From: Micromonospora cathayae
GTDB taxonomy: Bacteria; Actinomycetota; Actinomycetes; Mycobacteriales; Micromonosporaceae
DNA length: 64,000 nucleotides
Direction: 5' to 3'
Assembly (NCBI RefSeq): GCF_028993575.1
Contig: NZ_CP118615.1
Span: 1,798,001 to 1,862,000 of the forward strand
Each line of letters opens with the position of its first letter. The stretch's first letter is position 1. A program made the translations under genes and the position numbers. The notes under the pieces were generated by a model that saw only the letters and a list, made by a program, of their open reading frames with translations, was not told the origin of the DNA and did not search any database. Below, in pieces: positions 22,622-31,169 of the stretch.

Positions 22622-23731
22622 ATGGTCGCCCCGGCCCTCCTCGAACCGGTCGCCGACCGGGTACCGGACGTCGAGCGGATCGCCGTGCTGCGGGCCAACG
22701 CGCTCGGCGACTTCGTCTTCGTCCTGCCCGCCCTGGACGCGCTGCGGGCCGCGTACCCGGAGGCGGAGCTGGTGCTGCTCGGCGCGCCCTGGCACGCGGA
22801 GCTGTTGCGCGACCGGCCCGGCCCGGTGGACCGGGTGCTGGTGGTGCCCCCGGCCCCGGGCATCCGGGACCCGGTACGGGGCGAGCCGGCGTCGGAGCCG
22901 GCCCGCTTCCTGGCCGCCGCCCGGGCGGAACGCTTCGACCTGGCGCTGCAACTGCACGGCGGGGGCGGCAACTCGAACCCGCTCGTCAACGGGCTCGGGG
23001 CGCGGCTCACCGCCGGGCTGCGGGCCGAGGACGCGCCCCCGCTGGACCGCTGGATCCGGTACGTCTACTACCAGAACGAGGTGCTGCGCTACCTGGAGGT
23101 CGTCGGGCTGGTGGGCGCGCCCGCCACCACCGTCGTACCGCGCTTCCCGGTCACCGACGCCGACCGGGCCGAGGCGCGGCGGGTGCTCGGCGACCCGGAC
23201 CGGCCGAGGGTCGCGCTGCACCCCGGCGCGACCGACACCCGGCGACGCTGGCCGGCCGGCCGGTTCGCCGAGGTGGCCCGGGAACTCGTCGCCGACGGGT
23301 ACGAGGTGCTGGTCACCGGCACCCCCGCCGAACAGGAACTGGTCGACCGGGTGGTCGCCGCCGCCAAGGTGCCGGTACGCCCCCAGGTCGGCACGCTCGA
23401 CCTCGGCGCGCTGGCCGCCTGCTACGCCGGCTGCGCCCTGGTGATCTCCAACGACACCGGCCCGCTGCACCTGGCGGCGGCGGTGGGCGCGGCGACGATC
23501 GGGGTGTACTGGGTCGGCAACCTGATCAACTCGGGGCACCTGCTGCGTGGCCGGCACCGCCCGATCATGTCCTGGACGGTGCACTGCCCGGTCTGCGGCG
23601 TCGACTGCACCCGGGGCGTGTACCCGGCCCGACCCGGCGACGGCGAGTGCCCGCACCGGGACTCCTTCGTCACCGACGTACCCACCGTGGAGGTCGTCGA
23701 GACAGCCCGCGAACTGCTCAGAGCCGGGTGA
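22622..23731 (+). CDS. Glycosyltransferase family 9 (heptosyltransferase-like)
   Basis: A 369-aa GT-B enzyme of the ADP-heptose:LPS heptosyltransferase type. LRANALGDFVFVLPALDAL is the family opening, VALHPGATDTRRRWPAGRF lies in the nucleotide-binding half and ISNDTGPLHLAAAVGA is the donor-site motif. A Cys-rich segment near the end (VHCPVCGVDCTRG) may bind metal. With the HldE-like gene at 24575-26545 it forms a heptose-type pathway, unusual for a Gram-positive that makes no LPS; a cell-surface glycan or glycosylated metabolite is more probable. The stop overlaps the convergent GT2 gene by 14 bases. Confidence 0.86.
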   Translation: MVAPALLEPVADRVPDVERIAVLRANALGDFVFVLPALDALRAAYPEAELVLLGAPWHAELLRDRPGPVDRVLVVPPAPGIRDPVRGEPASEPARFLAAARAERFDLALQLHGGGGNSNPLVNGLGARLTAGLRAEDAPPLDRWIRYVYYQNEVLRYLEVVGLVGAPATTVVPRFPVTDADRAEARRVLGDPDRPRVALHPGATDTRRRWPAGRFAEVARELVADGYEVLVTGTPAEQELVDRVVAAAKVPVRPQVGTLDLGALAACYAGCALVISNDTGPLHLAAAVGAATIGVYWVGNLINSGHLLRGRHRPIMSWTVHCPVCGVDCTRGVYPARPGDGECPHRDSFVTDVPTVEVVETARELLRAG

Positions 23732-24578
23732 CGACCACCTGCCACGCCTCGACGTCCCGTTCGGTCACGGTGGTCGGTGACTCCAGGTGGTACGCCCCGC
23801 TGGGCACGATGCCGGCCCCGCCGTACCGGGCGAGCACGGCGAGCTGGGCGGCCACGTCCTCGCCCTGGTGCCGTTCGTGCAGCAGCCGCCAGAAGTCGAA
23901 GCCGCCCGCCGCGACCAGCGCGGCCCGGTCGTAGAGCACGCAGCCACCGATCCAGGAGACCCGGTACGCCCGCCAGGCCCCCGGCGGCAGGTCCAGCTGC
24001 TCGGTCACGTGCAGCAGGTTCGCCGCGGAGTGGATCGACGCCCGCTGCCACTCGGGGGTGTCGGGGCGTACGGTCTCGGGGACCGGCCGGCCGGTCCACT
24101 CCCGGTAGTGCCGGTGGGTCTCCGGGCGCACGTCGTCGGCGTAGGACAGCCCGTGCACCGCGTTGCCGACGAACCCGCAGCCCAGCTCGCCGATCGCGGT
24201 GACCAGCCGGCGCAGGGTGCCCGGTTCCAGCCAGACGTCGTCGTCGAGGCAGAGCACGTACCGGGCGGTCGAGCGGTCCAGCAGGTACGCCCGGTGCTCG
24301 GCCAGCCCGCGTCTCGGCAGCCGCCGGGTCAGCAGCACCGGACAGCCCCGGTGCCGCAGCGCCCGGACCATGGTGGCGGCGGCCGGATGCCGCCAGCCCG
24401 GCTCGCCGTCGGACTGGTCGCTGACCACCACCCCGAACCCGGGTACGCCCTCCTGGGCGGCCAGCCCGGAGAGGGTGACCGCCAGTTCGGTGGGCCGGTT
24501 GCGGGTGGGGATCAGCACGTCCAGCGTCCGCTCCCGGCGGAACGCGTCCGGCGTACCGGGGTCGAGCGGGCGATTCAC
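23718..24578 (-). CDS. Glycosyltransferase family 2
   Basis: A 286-aa GT-A enzyme. LDVLIPTRNRPTELAVTLSG is the nucleotide-binding start, YVLCLDDDVWLEPGTLRRL supplies the DxD metal motif and GEDVAAQLAVLARYG lies at the acceptor side. No membrane helices, so it is cytoplasmic. The start overlaps the stop of the HldE-like gene by four bases (ATGA), which links it to heptose-type sugar activation. Donor and acceptor cannot be told from sequence. Confidence 0.86.
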   Translation of the reverse strand: MNRPLDPGTPDAFRRERTLDVLIPTRNRPTELAVTLSGLAAQEGVPGFGVVVSDQSDGEPGWRHPAAATMVRALRHRGCPVLLTRRLPRRGLAEHRAYLLDRSTARYVLCLDDDVWLEPGTLRRLVTAIGELGCGFVGNAVHGLSYADDVRPETHRHYREWTGRPVPETVRPDTPEWQRASIHSAANLLHVTEQLDLPPGAWRAYRVSWIGGCVLYDRAALVAAGGFDFWRLLHERHQGEDVAAQLAVLARYGGAGIVPSGAYHLESPTTVTERDVEAWQVVVTRL

Positions 24579-26545
24579 GGTGTCCGGCCGGTCAGCGTGC
24601 CCCGGTCGCCGTTCCCGTTCGGGTAGGGCTCCCGGTCGCCGTTGCCGTTCGGGTAGGGCTCCCGGTCGCCGTTCCCGTTCGGGGCGGGCTCCCCGGTGGA
24701 CACCTGCTGGGCGCGGATCCGCTCGATGATCGCCGAGGTGGACCGGTCGGGGACGTACCCGAGGGTGCGTACCTGCCCGCCGAGGCGACGGACCAGTGGT
24801 GCCTCGGGCACCATCTCGGGCGGGTAGTCGCCGCCCTTGACGTACACGTCCGGGCGGACCGTCTCGATCAGCACGGCCGGGGAGTCCTCCTCGAAGACCA
24901 CCACGTGGTCCACACAGGAGAGCGCGGCGAGCAGCGCGCTGCGGTCCTCGACCGGGTTGACCGGCCGGTCCGGGCCCTTGAGCCGGCGTACGCTGTCGTC
25001 CGAGTTGACCGCGACGATCAGCAGGTCACCCAGTTCGGCGGCCTGTTGCAGGTAGCGCACGTGCCCGGGGTGCAGCACGTCGAAGCAGCCGTTGGTGAAG
25101 ACCACCGAGCGGCCCGCATCGCGGTGTTCCGCCACGATGGCCGCCAGGTCGTCGGGGGTTACCACCACCGTACGCCCGGCCCCGGCGGCGTCGACGCCGA
25201 GCGCGGCGAGCAGGTCCTGCCGGCGGCACACGCAGGTGCCGGTGTCCGAGACGGTGATGGTCGCGGCGAGCTGGGCCAGTTGGGCGGCGGTCGGCAGTGG
25301 CGCTTCGGCGGCCAGCGCCAGGGTCATCGCGGCCAGGTAGGCGTCGCCGGCCCCCACCGCGTGGCTGGCCGGGACCGGGGTGGCGCGGCTGCGCCGGGAC
25401 TCGCCCTCGGCCCCGCCGACGACCGCGCCCTCGGTGTCCAGGGTGACCGCCACCACGTCGGCTCCGGTGTGTTCGCGCAGTTCGGCGAGGCGGGCCTGGG
25501 CGAGCAGGACCCGGTCGGTGCTGGTCTGCTCCGCGTCGTCCGGGGCGGACGGACCGTTCGGGCCGGCGGCCCGGTGGGGTCCGCCGCCGTTGGCGGTCCG
25601 GGGTCCGTCCGTCGCGGCGATGGTCACGCCGGTACCGGTGATGCTGAGGCCGTCCCCGGTCAGCGACATCCGCTCCTCGCCGGGGGTCGGCTCGCCGGTC
25701 GGGCCGGTGGCGGGCGGCACGTCCGCGTGCGTCCGTTCGCCGCCCCGGGCCGTCCGGGCCGCGCCCGGGGCGGTGCCGACGACGAGTTCGGACGGGCCGT
25801 CCGGCGGGTCGGGATGAAGAGCGACGTCCGCCGCACCGGCCGGGTGCGCGGCGGCGGCGTTGGCGCGGGCGAGCAGCCGGGTGGCCTCGGCGAAGCTGGG
25901 GGTCACCACGGTCGGGGCGAGCCCCCGCCAGTCGGCCAGGTCGTGCGCGTCCAGGGCCACGGTGGCGAAGCGGTGCCGGTTCGCGACCAGCCAGGCGCGG
26001 ATCGGCGCGGAGAGCGCCCCGAGGCCGTAGTCGCAGACCACCAGGGTCGGTACGCTCCCGCCGCTGGCGGCCCGCAGTTCCTCGATCGCGCACTCCACCG
26101 CCGTGATCAACCGGGCCACCCCGTCGTCGGTCAGCACGTCGTCGGGCTCGCCGGAGTCCTCGCGCAGCAGGATCTGGTTGCCGGCGAGCATCCGGCGTTT
26201 GACCGGGGTGTGCCGGCCGGGCTGGTTGACCGTCCGGTCCCAGACGCCGGCCCGGTCCAGGCAGTCGTGTAGTTCGTCCCCGGCCACGTCCGCGCCGACC
26301 GGCGCGACCAGCGCGGCCAGGCCACCGAGGGCGGCCAGGTTGACCGCCGTGTTCGCCGCGCCGCCGGCGGCGGAGATGCGCCGTCGGAGGGTGAGCACCG
26401 GGGCGGGCGCCTCCCGGCAGAGCCGGTCGGAGTCGGCGAACCGCCACTCGTCGAGCATGGCGTCACCGATGACCAGGACGGGTCGGGCCCGCCAGCTCTC
26501 CACGACGGTGGCGAGCCTGCGCTGTTCCGCTGCTGCTCCTGCCAT
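24575..26545 (-). CDS. hldE: Bifunctional heptose-7-phosphate kinase / heptose-1-phosphate adenylyltransferase (HldE-like)
   Basis: A 656-aa two-domain protein, longer than the usual 475 or so. The PfkB-type kinase half has VLVIGDAMLDEW, SAAGGAANTAVNLAALGG and the ATP site VGAGDAYLAA. The nucleotidyltransferase half has VVFTNGCFDVLHPGHVRYL with the HxGH motif, VKGGDYPPE and STSAIIERI. A Pro/Gly/Thr-rich stretch of about 100 residues interrupts the kinase half, and the C-terminus ends in three copies of a ten-residue Asn/Gly-rich repeat. It makes nucleotide-activated heptose for the neighbouring glycosyltransferases. I chose ATG 26545 because the domain begins right after it; the open frame reaches 26653. 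Confidence 0.88.
   Translation of the reverse strand: MAGAAAEQRRLATVVESWRARPVLVIGDAMLDEWRFADSDRLCREAPAPVLTLRRRISAAGGAANTAVNLAALGGLAALVAPVGADVAGDELHDCLDRAGVWDRTVNQPGRHTPVKRRMLAGNQILLREDSGEPDDVLTDDGVARLITAVECAIEELRAASGGSVPTLVVCDYGLGALSAPIRAWLVANRHRFATVALDAHDLADWRGLAPTVVTPSFAEATRLLARANAAAAHPAGAADVALHPDPPDGPSELVVGTAPGAARTARGGERTHADVPPATGPTGEPTPGEERMSLTGDGLSITGTGVTIAATDGPRTANGGGPHRAAGPNGPSAPDDAEQTSTDRVLLAQARLAELREHTGADVVAVTLDTEGAVVGGAEGESRRSRATPVPASHAVGAGDAYLAAMTLALAAEAPLPTAAQLAQLAATITVSDTGTCVCRRQDLLAALGVDAAGAGRTVVVTPDDLAAIVAEHRDAGRSVVFTNGCFDVLHPGHVRYLQQAAELGDLLIVAVNSDDSVRRLKGPDRPVNPVEDRSALLAALSCVDHVVVFEEDSPAVLIETVRPDVYVKGGDYPPEMVPEAPLVRRLGGQVRTLGYVPDRSTSAIIERIRAQQVSTGEPAPNGNGDREPYPNGNGDREPYPNGNGDRGTLTGRTP
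24601..24690 (-). repeat. Three 30-bp tandem repeats in the hldE 3' end
   Basis: Units at 24601-24630 and 24631-24660 differ in one base; the third at 24661-24690 differs in a few. They are in frame and encode a ten-residue PNGNGDREPY-type repeat at the protein's C-terminus. Slippage-prone coding repeats of this kind often vary in number between strains. Confidence 0.9.
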
Positions 26546-26706
26546 ACCCTGCGGGATCCCCGCACCTCCCCAGGTCAAACCCGGTCCCCGGTCCGCCGCC
26601 GGCAGTGGCGGACCGCACGCCGTGTTTCGTCCCTTCCGCCCCGGGAACCCCAACCAGGAACAGGAGAAGCGGAGTCACCGAGGACGAGACGGAAGGAGAC
26701 TGGCTG

Positions 26707-27249
26707 ATGGCAGGGCGAGTACTGGAGGGCAAGCGGGTCGCGTTCCTCGCCACCGACGGCGTGGAGGAGGTGGAGTACGTCCAGCCGCGCGAGGCGGTGG
26801 AGAAGGCCGGGGCGCGGACCGAGCTGGTCTCGCTGAAGGCCGGGAAGGTCACGGCGTTCAACCACCTCGACCCGTCGACGTCGTACGACGTGGACGTGCC
26901 GGTCGCGCAGGCGGACGCCGGGGCGTACGACGCGTTGGTGCTGCCCGGTGGGGTGGCGAACCCGGACTTCCTGCGCACCGACCCGGACGCGGTCCGGTTC
27001 GTCCGGAGTTTCCAGGAGCAGGGCAAGCCGATCGGGGTGATCTGCCACGGTCCGTGGACGTTGATCGAGGCGGACGTGGTGCGGGGCCGGCGGATGACGA
27101 GCTGGCCGAGCCTGCGTACCGACCTGACGAACGCCGGGGCGGACTGGGTGGACGAGGAGTGCGTGGTCGACGGCAACCTGGTGAGCAGCCGGAAGCCGGA
27201 CGACCTGCCGGCGTTCTGCGCCGCGATCGTCGAGCGGTTCGCGAGGTAG
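26707..27249 (+). CDS. DJ-1/PfpI family protein
   Basis: A 180-aa protein. GKRVAFLATDGVEEVEYVQP opens the fold with the conserved Glu, and IGVICHGPWTLIEADVVRGR is the nucleophile elbow with Cys113 and the adjacent His. Members are deglycase-, peptidase- or general-stress-type proteins (YhbO/PfpI group). ATG 26707 fits the family start. It is divergent from hldE with 161 bases between and convergent with the MFS gene. Confidence 0.88.
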   Translation: MAGRVLEGKRVAFLATDGVEEVEYVQPREAVEKAGARTELVSLKAGKVTAFNHLDPSTSYDVDVPVAQADAGAYDALVLPGGVANPDFLRTDPDAVRFVRSFQEQGKPIGVICHGPWTLIEADVVRGRRMTSWPSLRTDLTNAGADWVDEECVVDGNLVSSRKPDDLPAFCAAIVERFAR

Positions 27250-27262
27250 TGCTCCCCGTACC

Positions 27263-28609
27263 TCAGGCGGGGGCGCGGTCGGCACCTCCGGTGGGGGCGC
27301 GGTCGGCACCTCCGGTGGGGGCGCGGTCGGCGGCGGAGGCCGCCCAGGCCGCGTCCTCCGCCTGTTTGCGGGCCAGCCCGCTCCGGCCGTCGTACCGGAC
27401 GAAGGCGGGCAGCAGGGCGGCGAGCGCGACGGTGCCGACCACGCAGAGCACCCCGCCGGAGACGATGGAGCCGTTGACGCCGATCCACCGGGCGGCCAAC
27501 CCGGAGCGGAGCTGACCGAGCAGCGGGCCGGTGGAGTAGGACAGCATCTCGATGCCGGCGAGCCGGCCGCGCAGGTGGTCGGGGATGGTCTGGTTCCAGA
27601 TGATCATGCGGAACAGGCCGGAGACCATGTCCGCCGCGCCGGCCAGGGCCAGGAAGAGCAGCACCAGCCACAGCGAGTCGACCAGGCCGACGACGAGGAT
27701 CGCCAGCCCCCAGGCCCCGGCGGCGAGGACGACCATCAGGCCGTGCCGGTGCACCCGGGCGGTCCAGCCGGAGCCGAGCGTGGCGACCATCGAGCCGACC
27801 GCCGGGGCGGCGTAGAGCAGCCCGAGCACCGACGGCCCACCCAGCTTCTCGGCCATGAACGGGTAGAGCGCCTGCGGCATGCCGAAGAACATCGCGTTGA
27901 TGTCCACCAGGTAGGTGCCGAGCAGTTCGGGGCGGCTGCGGGCGTACCGCAGGCCGGTGACCACCGAGCGCAGCGACGGCCGGTCGGCGGCCGGGGGCGG
28001 CGGCACCGCGCGGACCAGGGCCAGGCAGACCAGCGAGACCGCGAAGGTGGCCAGGTCGAAGGCGTACACCCAGGCCAGGTCGACGGTGGCGATCAGGATG
28101 CCGGCCAGGCCGGGACCACCGAGTTGGGCGAGCTGCATGCGCAGCGAGTTCAGCGCGCTGGCCGCCGGGATCTGGTCCGGCGCGACGATGCGCGGGGTCA
28201 GCCCCTCCATGGCCGGTCGTTGCAGCCCGTCCAGGGCGGCGGTCAGCGCGGCCACCAGGTAGAGCAGCCAGAGCTGCGGCTGGTGGCCGAGCGAGTTGAC
28301 CAGCAGTACCCCGCAGAGCACCGTGAAGCCGATCTCGCCGCCGAGGACCAGCAGCCGGCGGTCCAGGTAGTCGGCGAGCGCGCCGCCGACGAACGCCATC
28401 ACCAGCAGCGGTACGAGTTCACAGACGCCGATCAGCCCGACCAGCAGTGGGTCCCCGGTGAGCTGGTACACCTGGTACGGCAGGGTGACGTAGGTGATGA
28501 ACGACCCGAAGCTGGAGATGCCGGCCGCGCTGAAGACCAGCCGGTAGTCCCGGGAGGTGCGTAGCGGCGTCAGGTCGATCGCCGCACGGCGGAGCAGGCT
28601 GATCAGCAC
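27263..28609 (-). CDS. MFS exporter, EntS-like, under predicted iron control
   Basis: A 448-aa transporter with about twelve membrane helices. The opening (SRDYRLVFSAAGISSFGSF then TYVTLPYQVYQLTG) and ADYLDRRLLVLGG resemble EntS-type siderophore exporters of the MFS-3 group. An IdeR/DmdR-type box lies 48-66 bases upstream of the start, which supports an iron-related role. The C-terminal tail is made of an eight-residue repeat (GGADRAPT type) coded by a 24-bp tandem repeat near 27268-27331. No siderophore synthesis gene is in the window, so the exported compound is unknown. Alternative: a drug exporter. Confidence 0.78.
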   Translation of the reverse strand: MLISLLRRAAIDLTPLRTSRDYRLVFSAAGISSFGSFITYVTLPYQVYQLTGDPLLVGLIGVCELVPLLVMAFVGGALADYLDRRLLVLGGEIGFTVLCGVLLVNSLGHQPQLWLLYLVAALTAALDGLQRPAMEGLTPRIVAPDQIPAASALNSLRMQLAQLGGPGLAGILIATVDLAWVYAFDLATFAVSLVCLALVRAVPPPPAADRPSLRSVVTGLRYARSRPELLGTYLVDINAMFFGMPQALYPFMAEKLGGPSVLGLLYAAPAVGSMVATLGSGWTARVHRHGLMVVLAAGAWGLAILVVGLVDSLWLVLLFLALAGAADMVSGLFRMIIWNQTIPDHLRGRLAGIEMLSYSTGPLLGQLRSGLAARWIGVNGSIVSGGVLCVVGTVALAALLPAFVRYDGRSGLARKQAEDAAWAASAADRAPTGGADRAPTGGADRAPA

Positions 28610-28656
28610 GTACCGGAATGCTCGTCGGCCCGGCCGGCGCTGTCCAGGGATTTTCC

Positions 28657-28675
28657 TCAGGTGAGGCTTACCTAA
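28657..28675 (-). promoter_or_regulatory. IdeR/DmdR-type iron box upstream of the EntS-like gene
   Basis: On the minus strand the 19 bases TTAGGTAAGCCTCACCTGA match the consensus TTAGGTTAGGCTAACCTAA at 15 of 19 positions, including the TTAGGT half and the ACCT of the second half. It lies between the Nudix gene and the MFS gene, where a repressor would block MFS transcription when iron is plentiful. Confidence 0.65.
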
Positions 28676-28681
28676 CTCCGA

Positions 28682-29182
28682 CTATTTGAGGATCAGCCGG
28701 TTGGTCTGGTCGAACACCGCCAGGTCGGCGAGGGTCTCGGGGACCGACCCGGAGAGCGGGGCCGGGAACCCGTCCGGGTGGAACCAGCCGGCGTCGGTGG
28801 TCTCGTCGGTGACCCGGGCCAGCTCGCCGTCCCACTCGTCGACCCGGAACGCGGCGGTGAAGACCTGGTACGTGTGGCCGTACATGTTGGTGTGGATCCG
28901 GTCCGGTCCGGTGTAGAGGGCGAACGCGGAGACCCGCAGCGCCCGCAGCCCGGTCTCCTCGCGGACCTCGCGGACGGCACAGTCGGCGATCGACTCGCCC
29001 AGCTCCATCGCGCCGGCCGGCAGCGACCAGTGGCCGTTGTCGGAGCGCTGGATCAGCAGCACCCTACCGGCCTGGTCGGACAGCACGGCCCGTGCGCCGA
29101 CGAACATCAGGGTGCGGTCGCCGGCCAGCGCGCGTAGCTGCCCGACGTACGACTCGGCCCAGGAGACGCTCACCCGGCCCAA
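28682..29182 (-). CDS. Nudix hydrolase
   Basis: A 166-aa protein. The Nudix box is complete: G57-x5-E-x7-REVREETG over residues 57-79 (GAMELGESIADCAV then REVREETGLR), preceded by the strand VLLIQRSDNGHWSLP. It hydrolyses a nucleoside diphosphate linked to another group; the substrate is not readable. It is divergent from the acyl-CoA synthetase gene by 47 bases. Its stop lies only six bases from the iron box. Confidence 0.9.
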   Translation of the reverse strand: MGRVSVSWAESYVGQLRALAGDRTLMFVGARAVLSDQAGRVLLIQRSDNGHWSLPAGAMELGESIADCAVREVREETGLRALRVSAFALYTGPDRIHTNMYGHTYQVFTAAFRVDEWDGELARVTDETTDAGWFHPDGFPAPLSGSVPETLADLAVFDQTNRLILK

Positions 29183-29216
29183 TGTACGGGGGTTCCCAAC
29201 CTGTTATCCGCGACAC

Positions 29217-29222
29217 TAGTTT
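29217..29222 (+). promoter_or_regulatory. -10 element for a leaderless acyl-CoA synthetase transcript
   Basis: TAGTTT ends seven bases before ATG 29230, which has no ribosome site. This spacing gives a transcript that begins at or next to the start codon, a common actinobacterial layout. Confidence 0.45.
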
Positions 29223-29229
29223 GTTACTC

Positions 29230-30873
29230 ATGCGTAGCACGATGATGGATCTTCCGCTCCAGGTCGCTCGCATCCTCGAACACGGGTCCACCGTGCACGG
29301 CACGGCCGAGGTGGTCACCTGGACCGGCGCGGAACCCCGCCGGATGTCGTACGCCGAGGTGGGCCGGGCCGCGGCCCGGCTGGCCCACGCGTTGCGCGAC
29401 GAGTGCGGGGTGACCGGCGACGAACGGGTCGCCACCTTCATGTGGAACAACAACGAGCACCTGGTGGCGTACTTCGCGGTGCCCAGCATGGGCGCGGTAC
29501 TGCACACCCTGAACATCCGGCTCTTCCCGGAGCAGGTCACCTACATCGCCAACCACGCCGAGGACCGGGTGGTGCTGGTCGACGGCACGCTGATCCCGCT
29601 GCTGGCCAGGGTGATCGGGGAGATGACCACGGTCCGGCACGTGGTGGTGGTCGGCGAGGGGGACCCGGCGGCGCTGCTGGCGGCGGCCGGCGACCGGATC
29701 GCCGTACACCACTGGGACGCCCTGCTGGCCGACCGGCCGGACACCTTCGACTGGCCGGAGCTGGACGAACGCGACGCCGCCGCGCTCTGCTACACGTCGG
29801 GGACCACCGGCCACCCGAAGGGTGTCGCCTACTCGCACCGCTCGATCTACCTGCACTCGCTCCAGATCTGCCTGCCGGAGGGCTTCGGGCTCGGCCCGCA
29901 CGACCGGGAGCTGGCCATCGTGCCGATGTTCCACGCGATGTCCTGGGGGCTGCCGTACGCGGCGTTCCTCTCCGGGGCCTCGCTGGTGATGCCGGACCGC
30001 TTCCTCCAGGCCGCGCCGATCGCCGAGATGATCGCCGCCGAGCGGCCGACCCTGGCCGGCGCGGTGCCGACCATCTGGCTCGACCTGCTGGCGTACCTGG
30101 ACACCCACCAGGTGGACGTCTCCTCGCTGCGGGAGGTGATCGTCGGCGGGTCGGCCTGCCCGCCGGTGCTGATGCACGAGTTCGAGCGGTACGGCATCGA
30201 CGTGATCCACGCCTGGGGGATGACCGAGATGTCTCCGCTCGGCTCGGTGGCCCGACCGCCGGCCGGGGCGACCGGCGCGGAAGCCTGGCGCTACCGCTAC
30301 ACCCAGGGGCGGGTGCCGGCCGGGGTGGCCGCCCGGATCGTCGGCCCGGCCGGCGAACCGTTGCCGGCCGACGGCGTTTCGGTGGGCGAGCTGGAGGTAC
30401 GCGGCCCCTGGGTGACTGCCCGTTACGTCGGCGAGACCACCCCTACGGACGAGAAGTTCCGCGACGGATGGCTCCGCACCGGTGACGTCGGTACGCTCTC
30501 CGCGGACGGTTTCATCACCCTCACCGACCGGGCCAAGGACGTGATCAAGTCCGGTGGTGAGTGGATCTCCTCGGTGGAGCTGGAGAACGCGCTGATGGCT
30601 CATCCCGCCGTGACGGAGGCGTGTGTGGTCGGGGTGCCGGACGACCGGTGGGGCGAGCGGCCACTCGCCACGGTGGTGCTCTCGCCGGGGGCCTCGGTCA
30701 CGCCGGAGGAGTTGCGGGAGTTCCTCGCCGGTACGGTGGCGCGCTGGCAACTGCCCGAACGCTGGGCGTTCGTCGACGCGGTACCGAAGACCAGCGTGGG
30801 CAAGCTCGACAAGAAGGTGGTCCGCTCGCGGTACGCCGAGGGCGGGCTCCGGGTGCACGAAGTGGCGGTGTAA
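29230..30873 (+). CDS. Acyl-CoA synthetase (AMP-forming, medium/long-chain)
   Basis: A 547-aa ANL-superfamily enzyme. The phosphate loop [18 protein letters not shown] (A3), [12 protein letters not shown] (A5), [19 protein letters not shown] (A7-A8 hinge) and the catalytic lysine near [10 protein letters not shown] (A10) are all present. It activates a fatty acid as acyl-AMP and forms acyl-CoA, for beta-oxidation or lipid synthesis. ATG 29230 fits the family start (the [15 protein letters not shown] region). It stands alone and ends at a strong terminator (30937-30969). Confidence 0.92.
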   Translation: MRSTMMDLPLQVARILEHGSTVHGTAEVVTWTGAEPRRMSYAEVGRAAARLAHALRDECGVTGDERVATFMWNNNEHLVAYFAVPSMGAVLHTLNIRLFPEQVTYIANHAEDRVVLVDGTLIPLLARVIGEMTTVRHVVVVGEGDPAALLAAAGDRIAVHHWDALLADRPDTFDWPELDERDAAALCYTSGTTGHPKGVAYSHRSIYLHSLQICLPEGFGLGPHDRELAIVPMFHAMSWGLPYAAFLSGASLVMPDRFLQAAPIAEMIAAERPTLAGAVPTIWLDLLAYLDTHQVDVSSLREVIVGGSACPPVLMHEFERYGIDVIHAWGMTEMSPLGSVARPPAGATGAEAWRYRYTQGRVPAGVAARIVGPAGEPLPADGVSVGELEVRGPWVTARYVGETTPTDEKFRDGWLRTGDVGTLSADGFITLTDRAKDVIKSGGEWISSVELENALMAHPAVTEACVVGVPDDRWGERPLATVVLSPGASVTPEELREFLAGTVARWQLPERWAFVDAVPKTSVGKLDKKVVRSRYAEGGLRVHEVAV

Positions 30874-30936
30874 CAGTCTCGGGCGTCTCGACGCCTGAAG
30901 GGGAGGGGCGATACTCCTAACTCTCCCTCCCCAGGA

Positions 30937-30969
30937 GCGGCCCCGGCGTTCGCACCGCGCCGGGGCCGC
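30937..30969 (+). terminator. Terminator after the acyl-CoA synthetase gene
   Basis: A perfect 12-bp GC stem (arms 30937-30948 and 30958-30969) with a nine-base loop, 64 bases after the stop. Confidence 0.8.
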
Positions 30970-31084
30970 CCGCTCTTGCGGGTCGTGCCCGCACCTGCAT
31001 TGTTGCGAATCTTCCTCACGTTTGCCCGCAGGACGGCGGATCGGTCCCCCGGTCGGCGGAAACCGGGGCGAACCACTGGCCGCC

Positions 31085-31169
31085 GGCCCGGCCGTCAGCT
31101 CTCGCTGGCGGTGAACGGCCCGGCCGTCAGCTCTCGCTGGCGGTGAACGGCCCGGCCGTCAGCTCCCGC
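31085..31169. repeat. 32-bp tandem repeat spanning a stop codon
   Basis: Two full 32-base units (31085-31116, 31117-31148) and a partial third (from 31149) repeat the last codons, TGA stop and trailer of the minus-strand quinone oxidoreductase gene. Each unit carries its own TGA in the same setting. It looks like slippage duplication of the gene end and does not alter the protein. Confidence 0.85.

Noticed and set aside
24601..24690. Regular 30-bp repeats considered as a CRISPR array
   Set aside because: There are no spacers, the units are directly adjacent and in frame inside hldE, and no cas gene is near.
27268..27331. Short 24-bp tandem repeats near the MFS gene end considered as regulatory iterons
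   Set aside because: They are in frame inside the MFS gene and code a low-complexity protein tail.
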